NCBI GenBank assembly: GCA_036245525.1
Contig: BTPG01000004.1
Span: forward strand, 19,051,103-19,115,102
Reading direction: 5' to 3'
Source: Semisulcospira habei
Taxonomy: Eukaryota > Mollusca > Gastropoda > Semisulcospiridae
DNA length: 64,000 bases
Numbering within the stretch: the stretch's first letter is position 1; every line of letters begins with the position of its first letter. Shown in pieces: positions 44,901-50,317 of the stretch. A program made the position numbers and the translations under genes. The notes beneath the pieces are model-generated. The model worked only from the letters and a program-made list of their open reading frames with translations, was not told the origin of the DNA and did not search any database.

Positions 44901-45071
44901 GCCTACTGTGAGCTGGAACAGTCCTCATCTACCGCAAAGAGAAAATTGGCAATGTCTCCAAACCCGTCGGCCATCCCATCCAAGTTAGCAAGGACTGATT
45001 TCAGTGTTTTTGGAAATGACTTTGTTGTTGCGAAGCCCTCCACAACTTTATACTCCGAGCCCAAAGGATAA
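17822..45071 (+). CDS. NSL1: NSL1-like kinetochore protein (MIS12 complex subunit), five exons
   Basis: The spliced product is about 271 residues; human NSL1 is about 281. Coding exons are 17,822-17,992, 18,604-18,682, 26,602-26,762, 39,135-39,260 and 44,793-45,071 (816 nt with stop). Every junction is GT-AG, and the phases (0, 1, 0, 0) join without a break. NSL1 is a subunit of the MIS12 complex with MIS12, DSN1 and PMF1, linking centromeric chromatin to NDC80 and KNL1. Family evidence: an N-terminal [12 protein letters not shown] segment, [13 protein letters not shown], and [10 protein letters not shown], which match the corresponding human regions as I remember them. The start has a strong AAAATGG context; an in-frame ATG 63 bases upstream is weaker. 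The introns are transposon-rich, but the exons carry no lesions. Confidence 0.8.
18604..18682 (+). CDS. NSL1: NSL1-like exon 2
   Basis: Acceptor TATTATTGCAG and donor GTAAGC. Encodes [20 protein letters not shown] and a few further residues, ending after the first base of a Glu codon. This is the most family-diagnostic exon. Confidence 0.8.
18969..19158 (+). repeat. DIRS copy 1 left inverted terminal repeat
   Basis: Starts TTTGTTTCCTCAAAACACAT. Its reverse complement lies near 25,488-25,650, including the distinctive CACGTGCCCGGTGGTGTCTC block. Confidence 0.8.
19387..21840 (+). pseudogene. DIRS copy 1 gag, apparently spliced start, one stop
   Basis: Likely structural protein. A mini-exon ATG GAA AG at 19,387-19,394 is followed by GTAACG. 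A good acceptor (TTTGGGTTTGTGTTGCAG) ends at 19,565, and joining them gives M-E-S-H-Q-V-R-T-C. The same arrangement occurs in DIRS copy 2. The protein has a Cys cluster (CPRCGDFQW...CLPCSGC), a tandem Pro-rich region with five LEPRAP-type repeats (19,880-20,325), an Arg/Ser-rich stretch, and an alpha-rich C-terminal part ([23 protein letters not shown]) shared with copy 2. A TGA at 20,323-20,325 replaces an Arg codon. A second open frame runs 20,329-21,840. Confidence 0.7.
19395..19565 (+). other. Putative 171-bp intron in DIRS gag leader
   Basis: GT at 19,395 and AG at 19,565, with a T-rich tract before the acceptor. Splicing puts the upstream ATG in frame with the Cys-rich gag. DIRS copy 2 has the corresponding intron at 28,417-28,792. 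Confidence 0.5.
21737..24321 (+). pseudogene. DIRS copy 1 RT-RNase H ORF, split by a SINE-like insertion
   Basis: Reverse transcriptase with [52 protein letters not shown] and the catalytic YLDD (about 22,485-22,500). A SINE-like repeat interrupts it at 22,852-23,240 with a 12-bp TSD. Beyond the insert the same frame gives RNase H with [33 protein letters not shown] and [15 protein letters not shown]. The DIRS-specific tail [17 protein letters not shown] follows. The start overlaps the end of gag in another frame, suggesting translational recoding or reinitiation. Apart from the insertion, no stop is seen in this ORF. Confidence 0.85.
22852..23240 (+). mobile_element. SINE-like repeat, copy A
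   Basis: A 389-bp member of a family seen six times in this window. It begins CACCCCACCCGGGTCTGCCC, has a GC-rich self-complementary head and a T-rich middle, and ends GGGACGTTAAGCAATGTACA followed by (AATC)n. It is flanked by the TSD CCACTGGAGACC (22,840-22,851 and 23,241-23,252). It sits inside the DIRS RT-RNase H ORF. Confidence 0.85.
24150..25232 (+). CDS. DIRS copy 1 tyrosine recombinase
   Basis: Integrates the circular double-stranded DNA copy of the element. The frame is open from 23,220, but recognisable recombinase starts near 24,150 ([14 protein letters not shown]), overlapping the end of the RNase H ORF in another frame. The N-terminal SAM-like domain includes [14 protein letters not shown] and [18 protein letters not shown]. 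The catalytic domain has [12 protein letters not shown] (first Arg), [12 protein letters not shown] (His-x-x-Arg) and [12 protein letters not shown]. Where other DIRS recombinases have Tyr (FY-x-R), this copy has Cys, encoded by TGC at about 25,136. The ORF ends APLAP then TAG. It may be inactive, or the nucleophile may lie elsewhere. Confidence 0.83.
   Translation, partial: PTRLAIVRHALSARGFSSAAVDAIASARRPSTRRVYEGKWRVLRAWCSDRRLSPVDLTTPQLADFFLWLFHDQGLAPITIRGYLSMIADTYRHLGRPDPGACKDLADLMAHFGLQRPVSRSLVPRWDLPWVLTWLNSDRFEPLHLASFADVTRKTCFLVALATAARVSELHALSSRPSCLQFRVDGSVQLFPDPSFLAKTRSPLTAPQVIVIRPLKGPDLPRETRQQDPVRALRIYLRRSKSVRRGRTRLFLPLTAGRTDISAQTISSWLRWVIRSAYCDLSPQGAEALRIRAHEVRAMAASLAFDRNCAVKDIVAAVGWRAETTFARFCLRDLTVQRDNLSLVGDISAAQHSLQAPLAP
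25350..25440 (+). repeat. DIRS copy 1 internal complementary region
   Basis: Contains GTGTTTTGAGGAAACAAA, the complement of the left end, directly joined to TTAATTTTTCTCTAAAATG, the complement of the right end. This is the expected circle-junction sequence used to complete DIRS termini during replication. Confidence 0.8.
25488..25691 (+). repeat. DIRS copy 1 right inverted terminal repeat
   Basis: Reverse complement of 18,969-19,158 plus about 40 extra bases ending AGAAAAATTAA. These are shared, inverted, with the internal complementary region. Confidence 0.8.
26602..26762 (+). CDS. NSL1: NSL1-like exon 3
   Basis: Acceptor AAATTGTGCAG; AG completes the Glu codon split by intron 2. Encodes [20 protein letters not shown], then [18 protein letters not shown], and ends at a Met codon before [14 protein letters not shown] is the second diagnostic block. 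Confidence 0.8.
26763..27923 (+). other. Intron 3 sequence with an unassigned open stretch
   Basis: AT-rich intron. The + strand is open at 27,549-27,890 with coding-like composition ([20 protein letters not shown] and an acidic EIEIEEESI run). No domain was recognised and there is no convincing pair of splice sites. It may be a relic of a transposase or another gene. Confidence 0.3.
28409..31250 (+). pseudogene. DIRS copy 2 gag remnant
   Basis: Begins with a mini-exon ATG ATA AG at 28,409-28,416 before GTAAGG. The putative acceptor TATGTGTTGCAG ends at 28,792. The Cys-rich start [14 protein letters not shown]...CLSCSSC parallels copy 1. Pro-rich imperfect repeats containing GCCCGCCTCATTGAGGCCGG follow, with many frameshifts and stops. 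Later segments (for example [20 protein letters not shown] near 31,010) correspond to the C-terminal part of copy 1 gag. Confidence 0.65.
29964..30083 (+). ncRNA. 5S rRNA-like sequence (pseudogene or 5S-derived repeat)
   Basis: About 120 nt resembling metazoan 5S rRNA. It has CCATACCAC near the 5' end, GTTAAGCAACGTCGGGCTCGG, a box-C-like GGATGGCTGACCGCCTGGGA, and a 3' end resembling TGCTGT-GGC. The first half (about 29,983-30,005) is diverged. It lies inside DIRS gag, away from any 5S cluster. It could be a retroposed 5S copy or the head of a SINE3-type element; no clear TSD or SINE tail was found. Confidence 0.75.
31160..31740 (+). pseudogene. DIRS copy 2 reverse transcriptase fragments
   Basis: [11 protein letters not shown] (about 31,200) matches the first RT motif of copy 1. 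After the tRNA-SINE insertion, reading resumes with [15 protein letters not shown] and [20 protein letters not shown] (31,500-31,680). The YLDD region is deleted or unrecognisable, and the sequence breaks off before the RTE insertion. Confidence 0.7.
31326..31496 (+). mobile_element. tRNA-derived SINE
   Basis: 171 bp. A box TGGCTCGGTGG at 31,338-31,348 and B box GGTTCGAATCC at 31,382-31,392, followed by a unique body and a tail AAAAGACGTTAAGCCCTAAA ending in poly(T). The 12-bp TSD TTGGTTGACGCC lies at 31,314-31,325 and 31,497-31,508. It splits the RT of DIRS copy 2. The GACGTTAAGC block near its 3' end is also present in the (AATC)n-tailed repeat family of this window. Confidence 0.88.
31874..34555 (-). 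mobile_element. RTE-X-like LINE, 5'-truncated
   Basis: Minus-strand element ending in an (AAGT)n tail (+ strand ACTTACTTACTT at about 31,878-31,900). Similarity to an endonuclease begins abruptly near 34,555 with [11 protein letters not shown], so the N-terminal endonuclease half is missing. It is inserted in DIRS copy 2. The ORF is uninterrupted, suggesting a relatively recent insertion. Confidence 0.82.
31893..34555 (-). CDS. RTE-X-like endonuclease (partial)-reverse transcriptase
   Basis: The remaining endonuclease shows [30 protein letters not shown] and SDHHLL. A coiled, Arg/Lys-rich linker follows. RT motifs are [67 protein letters not shown] and the catalytic FADD, then YGAETWRL and a C-terminal [16 protein letters not shown] stretch typical of RTE-like proteins. 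No stop or frameshift from the truncation point to the TAG at 31,893. About 30 residues upstream of NIIQCYAP in the same frame come from flanking sequence. Confidence 0.85.
34560..34785. repeat. Imperfect tandem repeat, ~35 bp monomer
   Basis: A motif like ACACTGTGTCTCTCGTACAA followed by TGTACACCAC recurs several times. It lies between the truncated RTE and the remaining DIRS recombinase, so it is probably part of the sequence that replaced the deleted RNase H region. Confidence 0.55.
34786..35640 (+). pseudogene. DIRS copy 2 tyrosine recombinase remnant
   Basis: Frame-broken homologue of copy 1 from TPITIRG through [36 protein letters not shown] and RDIVAAVG. The expected nucleophile site again reads FARFC (TTCTGC at about 35,543), as in copy 1. 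Frameshifts and an internal TGA after ALAMAA make it non-functional. The first catalytic Arg region is mutated. Confidence 0.75.
35735..36098 (+). repeat. DIRS internal complementary region and inner right ITR (subtype a)
   Basis: GGAATGTATTTTGAGAATACAAATG joins the complement of the right end, as in copy 1. The ITR after it contains GGCACGTGACCGGATGGG, closer to copy 1 than to this element's own left ITR. It ends near AAATTCATTTT at 36,098. Confidence 0.65.
36099..36641 (+). repeat. DIRS second, outer right ITR (subtype b), split by an RTE fragment
   Basis: Starts GAGGAAACAAATGAATTTTT. It carries GTGTCACCTGACGTGACTGG, the complement of the left ITR at about 28,080-28,105, and ends AAAATTCATTTTA. 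It is interrupted at 36,341-36,568 by an RTE-X tail. Confidence 0.65.
36341..36568 (-). mobile_element. RTE-X-like LINE 3' fragment
   Basis: Begins ACTTACTTACTTAC on the + strand and then matches the 3' end region of the RTE at 31.9 kb (GGCATAGGCCG..., CGAGGTCACG... and GGCCGACCTCTCTTCC type segments). It is a heavily 5'-truncated insertion. The host ITR resumes at GTAAGCTACGTG. Confidence 0.75.
36642..36996. other. Intron 3 spacer
   Basis: No gene recognised. Contains a short GA repeat at about 36,710 and an A-run at about 36,839. Confidence 0.5.
36997..37360 (+). mobile_element. SINE-like repeat, copy B
   Basis: Same family as 22,852-23,240: head TTCCCCACCCGGGTCTGCCC, tail GGGACGTTAAGCAATGTACA. 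The 9-bp TSD TACTGCACC lies at 36,988-36,996 and 37,361-37,369. Its tail is CAACCAACC-like rather than (AATC)n, and the copy is more diverged. Confidence 0.8.
37490..37549. repeat. Perfect 25-bp inverted repeat (hairpin)
   Basis: Left arm 37,490-37,514 and right arm 37,525-37,549 are exact reverse complements (GCAAGAGGCATAAATTCTCA... in the left arm), with loop CCCTGCAGGA. Related partial sequences occur near 49,196-49,241 and 51,886-51,905, so it is probably the centre or end of a fold-back repeat family. Confidence 0.9.
37725..37790. repeat. Short inverted-repeat motif (AGTTCAAGGGTGGTGCC family)
   Basis: AGTTCAAGGGTGGTGCCACA followed by AAGCTTGG, then CCAAGCTT in reverse. Related to motifs at about 45,138, 48,735, 48,942-49,004 and 50,155. 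Confidence 0.5.
37845..38990 (-). mobile_element. L2/CR1-like LINE 3' fragment
   Basis: Minus strand: YADDSQLL (about 38,840), [11 protein letters not shown], a GVII-like [67 protein letters not shown] and [14 protein letters not shown]. These are typical of the L2 branch. The 3' end has the GCGCATTATAAATAC-like sequence and an ATT-rich tail near 37,845-37,880. The coding region is frameshifted at a G-run at 38,610-38,622 and near 38,100-38,300. Only the C-terminal third remains. Confidence 0.8.
39135..39260 (+). CDS. NSL1: NSL1-like exon 4
   Basis: Acceptor TTATTCACATTCAG and donor GTATTG. 42 codons, phase 0 at both ends: [20 protein letters not shown], then [13 protein letters not shown] and TTLAALTK. 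Fits the human stretch around VAKEISEAMKSLPALIEQG. Confidence 0.72.
39327..39524 (+). repeat. 98-bp tandem duplication
   Basis: Two near-identical units start TTTCAGTTTTGTGCACATAT at 39,327 and 39,425. The second runs into the head of the ~160-bp repeat family. Confidence 0.85.
40541..42076. mobile_element. Non-autonomous DNA transposon with ~60-bp imperfect TIRs
   Basis: The left end GGACAATTCTTAATGAG...AAGGTCGCGT...CGAGGCT...TGGGG (40,541-40,602) is matched in reverse complement by 42,016-42,076 (GGACCATTCTCAACGA...AAGGTCGCGT...CGAGGCT...TGGGG). It is 1.54 kb long and has no substantial ORF. An (GT)n stretch lies near 41,297-41,318. It is inserted in SINE-like copy C at CCCAT/ATCG; the TSD is short and unclear. 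The superfamily is not determined. Confidence 0.7.
42087..42474 (+). mobile_element. SINE-like repeat, copy D
   Basis: Full family member from ATACCCCACCCGGGTCTGCC to (AATC)n. The 12-bp TSD CCATATCGTAGG lies at 42,075-42,086 and 42,475-42,486. The duplicated target spans the end of the DNA transposon and copy C, so D is the youngest layer. Confidence 0.88.
43789..44690 (+). repeat. ~160-bp monomer repeat element, copy II
   Basis: Head AGGCTCACCTGTGATAGCAA, then CATCCGTCATCTGTCC and GTAAACTTTAACGTTGGCAT. Monomers with GGTCAAGGTCACAGG/AAGACCTTTCTATGCATACT follow. Tail ACATGTGAGCCATAAGGGGT. The head GGCTCAC-CTGTG and tail ACATGTGAGCC are inverted relative to each other. A poly(C) run (about 27 C) lies at 44,318-44,344. 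This copy is uninterrupted. Confidence 0.7.
44793..45071 (+). CDS. NSL1: NSL1-like exon 5 (terminal)
   Basis: Acceptor GATTTTGTTTGCAG. 92 codons then TAA. Begins [20 protein letters not shown], with a Lys/Arg patch ([20 protein letters not shown]) and the C-terminus TTLYSEPKG. The C-terminal tail of NSL1 contacts NDC80 and KNL1 in other animals; that region is poorly conserved, so homology here rests on position and length. Confidence 0.7.
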   Translation, partial: TTSEDYERAVHLKKAMEMQQADWDSNTAAVVFSGSPAYCELEQSSSTAKRKLAMSPNPSAIPSKLARTDFSVFGNDFVVAKPSTTLYSEPKG

Positions 45072-45886
45072 ATTCCGCACTCATGGAGCTGTTATTTGAA
45101 CACTTCACAGTTCAGAAGAGAGATTGGCCATGACAGTTCAAGGGTGGTACCAGAATAGCTTGGTGCTATACTATTCACAACTTCAAACGCAAACTTGGTA
45201 CAAAGATACCTGATGGTAAGACCTTTCTGTACGTACTAAGTTGGTTGATCCCTCGGAAAGGTCAAGGGTCAAAAGAGCTCACGAAATAAGTGACAAATAG
45301 ACAAAAGATGTTTTTTCTCAAATACTATTCACAACTTCAAACCCAAACTTGGTACAGAGATACCTGATGGTGACCTATCTATGCATACTAATTTGGATGA
45401 CCTTCAGAAAGGTCAAGGGTTCAGGAAATAGGTCCGAAATAGCCATATTTTGACAAAAGATGTTTTTTTCTCAAATACTATTCACAACTTTAAACCCAAA
45501 CTTGCTACAGAGATACCTGATGTGAAGACCTTTCTATGCACACTACATAGCTGCCAACCCTCCCGATTTTATCGGGAATTTCCCGATTTTTTTTCAATTC
45601 CCGATTCTCCGGTTTTTTGTACATTTCTCCCGATTTTCATATTTTTAAGCTTTGTTTTAAAATTCGAGGCATTTTGGCGTACCGCGCGGGGTCAAGCGCC
45701 TGTAGTTGAGAGCCTACCGCTATACTGTACCGCTAAGCTTTCGGGGACCCACAGCCAGTCTTGATTACGCATGCGCGGCAAATTCCGTCCATTCTGTTTG
45801 TTCCGGTTCCTTCGAATTTGCCCTCAAGCACATGCTCAACGATCTTCACAACTGGTCACAGAGTATTTTCGATTTTCAACAAAATC

Positions 45887-46078
45887 ATGCCTCCTAAGAA
45901 GCAGAAGTGTTTGGTGAAGTTCCATCCAGACTACAAGCGTTCCTTTCCTTACATCGACGAATCGAGAAAGGGGGAACACTTTGCCTTTTGTAAAATGTGC
46001 CGGGCGGACATAAACATCGGTCACGGCGGCCAAAAAGACATCAGTCTGCACGAAAAACGTAAGAAACACCAAGTATAA
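45887..46078 (+). CDS. BED/TTF-like zinc-finger fragment of a hAT-like transposase
   Basis: Starts MPPKKQKCLVKFHPDYKRSF and ends in a finger C-x2-C...H...H: FCKMCRADINIGHGGQKDIS then LHEKRKKHQ. 63 codons then TAA. Such fingers form the N-terminal DNA-binding part of many hAT-type transposases. Homologous fingers occur in the elements at 47.4 and 26.0 kb. The catalytic domain is missing downstream. It could also be read as part of a longer open frame from 45,761. Confidence 0.65.
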   Translation: MPPKKQKCLVKFHPDYKRSFPYIDESRKGEHFAFCKMCRADINIGHGGQKDISLHEKRKKHQV

Positions 46079-46325
46079 GTAGCGAAGTATAATGAAGAAA
46101 AAATAAAGACTGTCTGGCGGTCAGACTGAATGATGAATTGAATAAACGAAGGAATACATGAAAAAGTAAGAGCATCTTCAGTGAAATAATTATGAAAGTG
46201 TGGAATACAAACCGAAAGAGACGAGAGAGAGAGAGAGGACTTGCTGTTGAAGGCAAAATCAGCAACATCTCAGTCCCTGAAGGCTGCTGCAAACCCTTGC
46301 CCACCATCAAAAGAGTAGATAAACT

Positions 46326-46686
46326 TTGAATTTTGTTTCAAAGAGAGGCCTCCAAACTGCCTTCAAAATGCTGATTTTCGTTTCCATTGTCCTTGATTTA
46401 GTTTGTTCAGCTATGATTTTTTGTGCTGATGTGAATGTAAATAAACTTCAAACTGTAGGATACAAACTGGTCATTATTTTGATTTTTGCTTCAAGGAGAG
46501 GCCTCCAAACTGCCTTCAAAATGCTGATTTTTCGTTTCCATTGATTTATTTTGTTCAGCCATGATTTTTTTGTGCTGATGTGAATGTAAATAACTTCAAA
46601 CTAAAGGATACAAACTGGTTATTATTTTGAATTTTGCTTCAAGGAGAGGCCTCCAAACTGCCATCAAAATGCTGATTTTCGTTTAC
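46326..46686 (+). repeat. ~150-bp tandem repeat, 2.3 copies
   Basis: GAGAGGCCTCCAAACTGCC recurs near 46,343, 46,495 and 46,643. Each unit contains TGATTTTTTTGTGCTGATGTG-like and ATACAAACTGGT sequence. It lies inside the hAT-like element. Confidence 0.88.
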
Positions 46687-46958
46687 GAGCGGGGGGCGTA
46701 GCCCCCCTGCACCCCCCAGCGGGGCGCTGCCCCTGCACCCTGCCGGGGCCTAGGCGGCCCCTGGACCCCGGCCAGTCAGGATTTTTATTTCTCCAAAGTT
46801 GGCAGCTATGACACTAATTTGGGTTGATCCCTCAGAAAGGTCAAGGGTCCCGAGAGCTCAGGAAATAGGTCTAAAATAGCCATATTTTGACAAAAGATGT
46901 TTTTTCTCAATTACTATTCACAACTTCAAATCCAAACTTGGTACTGAGATACCTGATG

Positions 46959-48374
46959 CAGACCTGTTTACCTTCCGATTTGAGCGGGAGATTCTCCAGA
47001 TTTCATTAGCCATTTCCTGTTCTTCCGCTCAAAGCTTCGATTTCCTGCTTCTGCCGTTTTCATTCTTCCGAAATTTTCATCAGAAGTATGTCTTCACTGC
47101 AATCACTCATATGTAAGCTGAACGCTTTGATAGGGTCTCGTAAATATTAGGCGGCGCCCGCTACTGTCATAGCCCGACTTTGCCCATATAACATCTGCAG
47201 GTGCCTACCAATTGAAAAACGCAATGGAGTTAATTTCCTGTGATGGCGCTTCTCATTGGAAAATGGCGGCAATTCAATGCAGCACCAGCGCTGATAGCAG
47301 AATCAGAATGCATGAAAAAACAGACTCCGATTCAGATTCTGACAAAAATGACTCTGCCAAACCTGTAGCCAAGAAGAAGAAGTACGTACAGAAATTTAAG
47401 AAGCGTTATTCCAAGGATTTTCCTGCGATTATTTCTTCTTCAAAAAGAGAGGACATGGCTTCTGCACAACGTGCAACTTTTATTTCAAAATTGGCCACGG
47501 CGGACAGAATGACATAAAGCGGCATGTAAAGTCACAAGGGCATGAAGGAAACGCTTCGTCGCGTGGTAGTGGACGTATCACAAATTTCTTTCGAGAATAA
47601 CGACCCGTTGAAAAAGAAGAAAAATGCAGATTGGATTTGGATATTATGAGAGCAGAGGCTACGATGTGTCGTGTAATTGTGGACTGCAACTTGCCTTTGG
47701 CCACAGCTGACAAGCTGACGAAGTCGTTGCAGTACATGTTCCCAGACAGCAAAATAGCAGCAGGTACATTTCAATTCATTTTTTGACTCTTAGTTCAGTG
47801 TGTACCAGTCCACTGATGTGTCATCTTATAAGTCAGATGGTGCTGATGACCGGATTGATGTGACCTGGAAAAGAATCGGGGGGAATTAGATGGTGGTCTG
47901 TTCAAGGAATTGTCTATGGTGATGAGGGGCATTCTAACAATACCCAACAGCAGCGCACATTGCGAGAGAGTTTTCTTAACAGTCAGAAAGAACTGTACAA
48001 GCCAGAGATCAAGTCTTGCAGACTCAACACTTGAGTCACTTCTGGTCCTCAAGACCAGTCCTTGTGATGTGGTGGATTCAGTCATGAATTTATCTGAAGA
48101 GTCTCTCATCAAGCTGAAGAGTGCCTATTGTCGCTAAAAAATAACTAAATAAGTTAAACTCTTTGTGTACTTATGTGACTTTTGACACTTTAGATACAGT
48201 ATTTTAACTTCAGTATACATGTATTTTAAAACATGAAAAAAGGTGTGCTAAAATATTCCTTGTGAAGCAGTAAACCAGTCAGTTTGACGTAGTGATCTTC
48301 TGGTCTGTTACCCAAATCTTCTGGTTTTGTTGACCATGTCTACTGGACAAACAAATTGGGGGTAAACAGGTCTG
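46959..48374 (+). mobile_element. hAT-like transposon with 6-bp TSD CTGATG
   Basis: The termini CAGACCTGTTTACC and GGTAAACAGGTCTG are inverted. The TSD CTGATG lies at 46,953-46,958 and 48,375-48,380, within the repeat's CCTGATGGTAAGACC monomer. It retains N-terminal and C-terminal transposase segments but has lost the middle. Its ends resemble those of the element at 18,939-26,150. Confidence 0.78.
47224..48137 (+). pseudogene. hAT-family transposase, internally deleted and frameshifted
   Basis: The N-terminal part has a Lys-rich segment (KKKKYVQKFKKRYSKDFPAI). After a frameshift near 47,460 comes a finger CTTCNFYFKIGHGGQNDIKR...H. Next, RAEATMCRVIVDCNLPLATA and LQYMFPDSKIAAG (47,645-47,765) match the conserved region after the finger in hAT proteins. 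The large catalytic region is absent. At 47,905-48,137 the C-terminal dimerisation segment reads MRGILTIPNSSAHCERVF followed by RKNCTSQRSSL and ESLLVLKT. Not functional. Confidence 0.72.
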
Positions 48375-48719
48375 CTGATGGTAAGACCTATTTATGCATA
48401 TTAATTTGGATGACCCCTTGGCAAGGTCAAGGGTCACAAGAGGCTGGCAAATGTGTGTAAAATGCTGATTTTTGATAAAATTTTTATTAAAATTGTAGGC
48501 ATTTCCAAATTTTTCAACCAAATTTGGTACAAAGGTAGCTGATAAGACCTTCCTATGCATACTAATTTAGTCAACTCATCACAAGGTCAATCGTCACAGG
48601 GGGTTGACAGATGTGTGAGATGGATTTTGCTGCTGCAGAAGCCAGCCCTTGTTACAAAGGTCACACATGTAAATCAGTCATACACGTGAGCCATAATGGC
48701 TTTGCCTTTTTTGTCTTTT

Positions 48720-49015
48720 GGAGCTATTTTCGCCAAGCTAATCTGGCACTACCCTTGAATTATAATGGTCGATCCTTCTCCTGCAACTTGTACATAGTCG
48801 TCAGGTGACGTTTCCAAAAACCAGGAAATGCAGTCATCGAGTTAATCGATTAACCTTAAACTTAAAGCTTCAAATGTGTACACTGCCACGTGCATGCTAC
48901 ATTATAGTACTTACAGGTAAGGATATAGACCAATGGCTTTAGTTTAAGGGTAGTGCAAGAATAGCTTGGCGCCTAACCAAGCTATTCTGGCACTACTCTT
49001 GAACTATTTTAGTTG
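48720..49015. repeat. Inverted-repeat MITE-like sequence
   Basis: Two 28-bp imperfect arms at 48,942-48,969 and 48,977-49,004 (GGGTAGTGCAAGAATAGCTTGG and its near complement) surround a 7-base loop. The same motif occurs at 48,730-48,760 in the opposite direction, followed by GGTCGATCCTTCTCCTGCAA, which recurs at about 50,190. Confidence 0.6.
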
Positions 49016-49260
49016 CACTTATTTCACACACTGGTGTGTTCAGAATGATAAAGGTTAAAGACTGTAACTGCTATTGGAACCCTTGCATTATCATGGTTGC
49101 TCCATCTCATGCTCTTGTGCATCAGGGCTAAATGGGTTAATGCATGTGTACCCAGTACATAGAGTACCTCTCCTTTATCAAATGCTACTAAGAAACAAGA
49201 ATTCTCATGAACACTGCAGGCTGCTGGAGCTTATGAAGATCTGAGCTTTTGCTGACCAAC

Positions 49261-49651
49261 CCCCCACCCGGGTCTACCCTGGGGGACTTGGGTGGGGTTA
49301 GGTACTTTTTAGTTCCCAGGGTCACCCTGGTCAGCCCCACAGGGTGAGTTTTTCTCTCTATTCTGGGGCATGTGTTTCTGTCTACCCTTTGTCCATTCAC
49401 CTGTATTTGCCTTTTTAAAACTCTCCCTACTGTCTGCACTGCCTGTAGCTCTTGATATTGGATGTGTGTTGCCAACTGGTTTTAGCTTTATTTAGGCCCC
49501 ATGTTGTAGGTTTATTTAACGTAGTGGGCCGGCTGGCGACATACATTCAATATTCTATTTTTTTTTTTTTTTTTTCACAAGCAGTGCAGGCACGTCCTGA
49601 GAAAGCCTTGTTGCTGTCGGGACGTTAAGCAATGTACAATCAATCAATCAA
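49261..49651 (+). mobile_element. SINE-like repeat, copy E
   Basis: Family member with head CCCCCACCCGGGTCTACCC and tail GGGACGTTAAGCAATGTACA plus (AATC)n. The 14-bp TSD TTTTGCTGACCAAC lies at 49,247-49,260 and 49,652-49,665. Confidence 0.88.
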
Positions 49652-49665
49652 TTTTGCTGACCAAC

Positions 49666-50317
49666 TGTATCATGATTATACGCTCAATCCAGGCTGTGTG
49701 ATCTTTCTCAATGTCAATACATTGTGTACATGTATTTTTAAATAAAAACTTATTTAACTTATTAAAGGTACCCCGGATCAAAAGCTGTGAAAGTGTCACA
49801 CAGCTTTGCAGCAGCTCTGTATGACACTTCCGCAGCTACTGATGCTGCAACTACTGATGCAGGCGCCTTGAATGTGTTAACGATAACACCAAGCAAAAAT
49901 CACATTTCTTGTACAATTGTACCTATTGAATGTATTCCATGGATGATTACATGTAATTTTTTATACTGCCACATTTTTTTTTTTTAGCACAGTGACATTT
50001 AAAAAAAAATTTACTTCAATGTTTTAAATTGAGTGGGCTCAAAAACCAAATTGCACACACTATATCAGTGTATATGACAGTCTTCAGCCCTGGAGACTTG
50101 ATCCACTTAGCCCTGATACCCTCCAGAGGAGAAGGATCGATCATGATAATAGGTAGTGCCAGATTAGTTTGGTGCAAAGCCTTGAATTATGGTCGATCCA
50201 TCTCCTGCAACTGGTACATTGTCTTATGGTGTCACCTCCAAAATTTGGGAAATCCACCATTGGGGATAAATGGGTTAAATCGGCATTTTCAAAATCTCAG
50301 ACAGCAACTCTTTCAAT
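49666..50317. other. Spacer, no gene recognised
   Basis: AT-rich. Contains a fragment of the AGTGCCAGATTAG / GGTCGATCCATCTCCTGCAA motif near 50,155-50,215. Confidence 0.5.

Larger units (their letters stand above)
45546..46810 (+). mobile_element. hAT-like transposon with 6-bp TSD ACACTA
   Basis: The termini CATAGCTGCCAACC and GTTGGCAGCTATG are inverted. The TSD ACACTA lies at 45,540-45,545 and 46,811-46,816 and restores the consensus of the surrounding repeat. It contains a zinc-finger ORF (45,885-46,078), 2.3 copies of a 150-bp tandem repeat (46,326-46,686) and a GC-rich palindromic segment (46,685-46,780). The transposase core is absent, so it is non-autonomous. Confidence 0.72.
45160..48715 (+). 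repeat. ~160-bp monomer repeat element, copy III (headless, with nested hAT-like elements)
   Basis: Monomers run from about 45,170 (ACTATTCACAACTTCAAACG). They are interrupted at 45,546-46,810 and 46,959-48,374 by transposons that duplicate 6 bp of the monomer. The repeat resumes after each. Tail TACACGTGAGCCATAATGGC near 48,690-48,712. The canonical head is missing. Confidence 0.7.
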
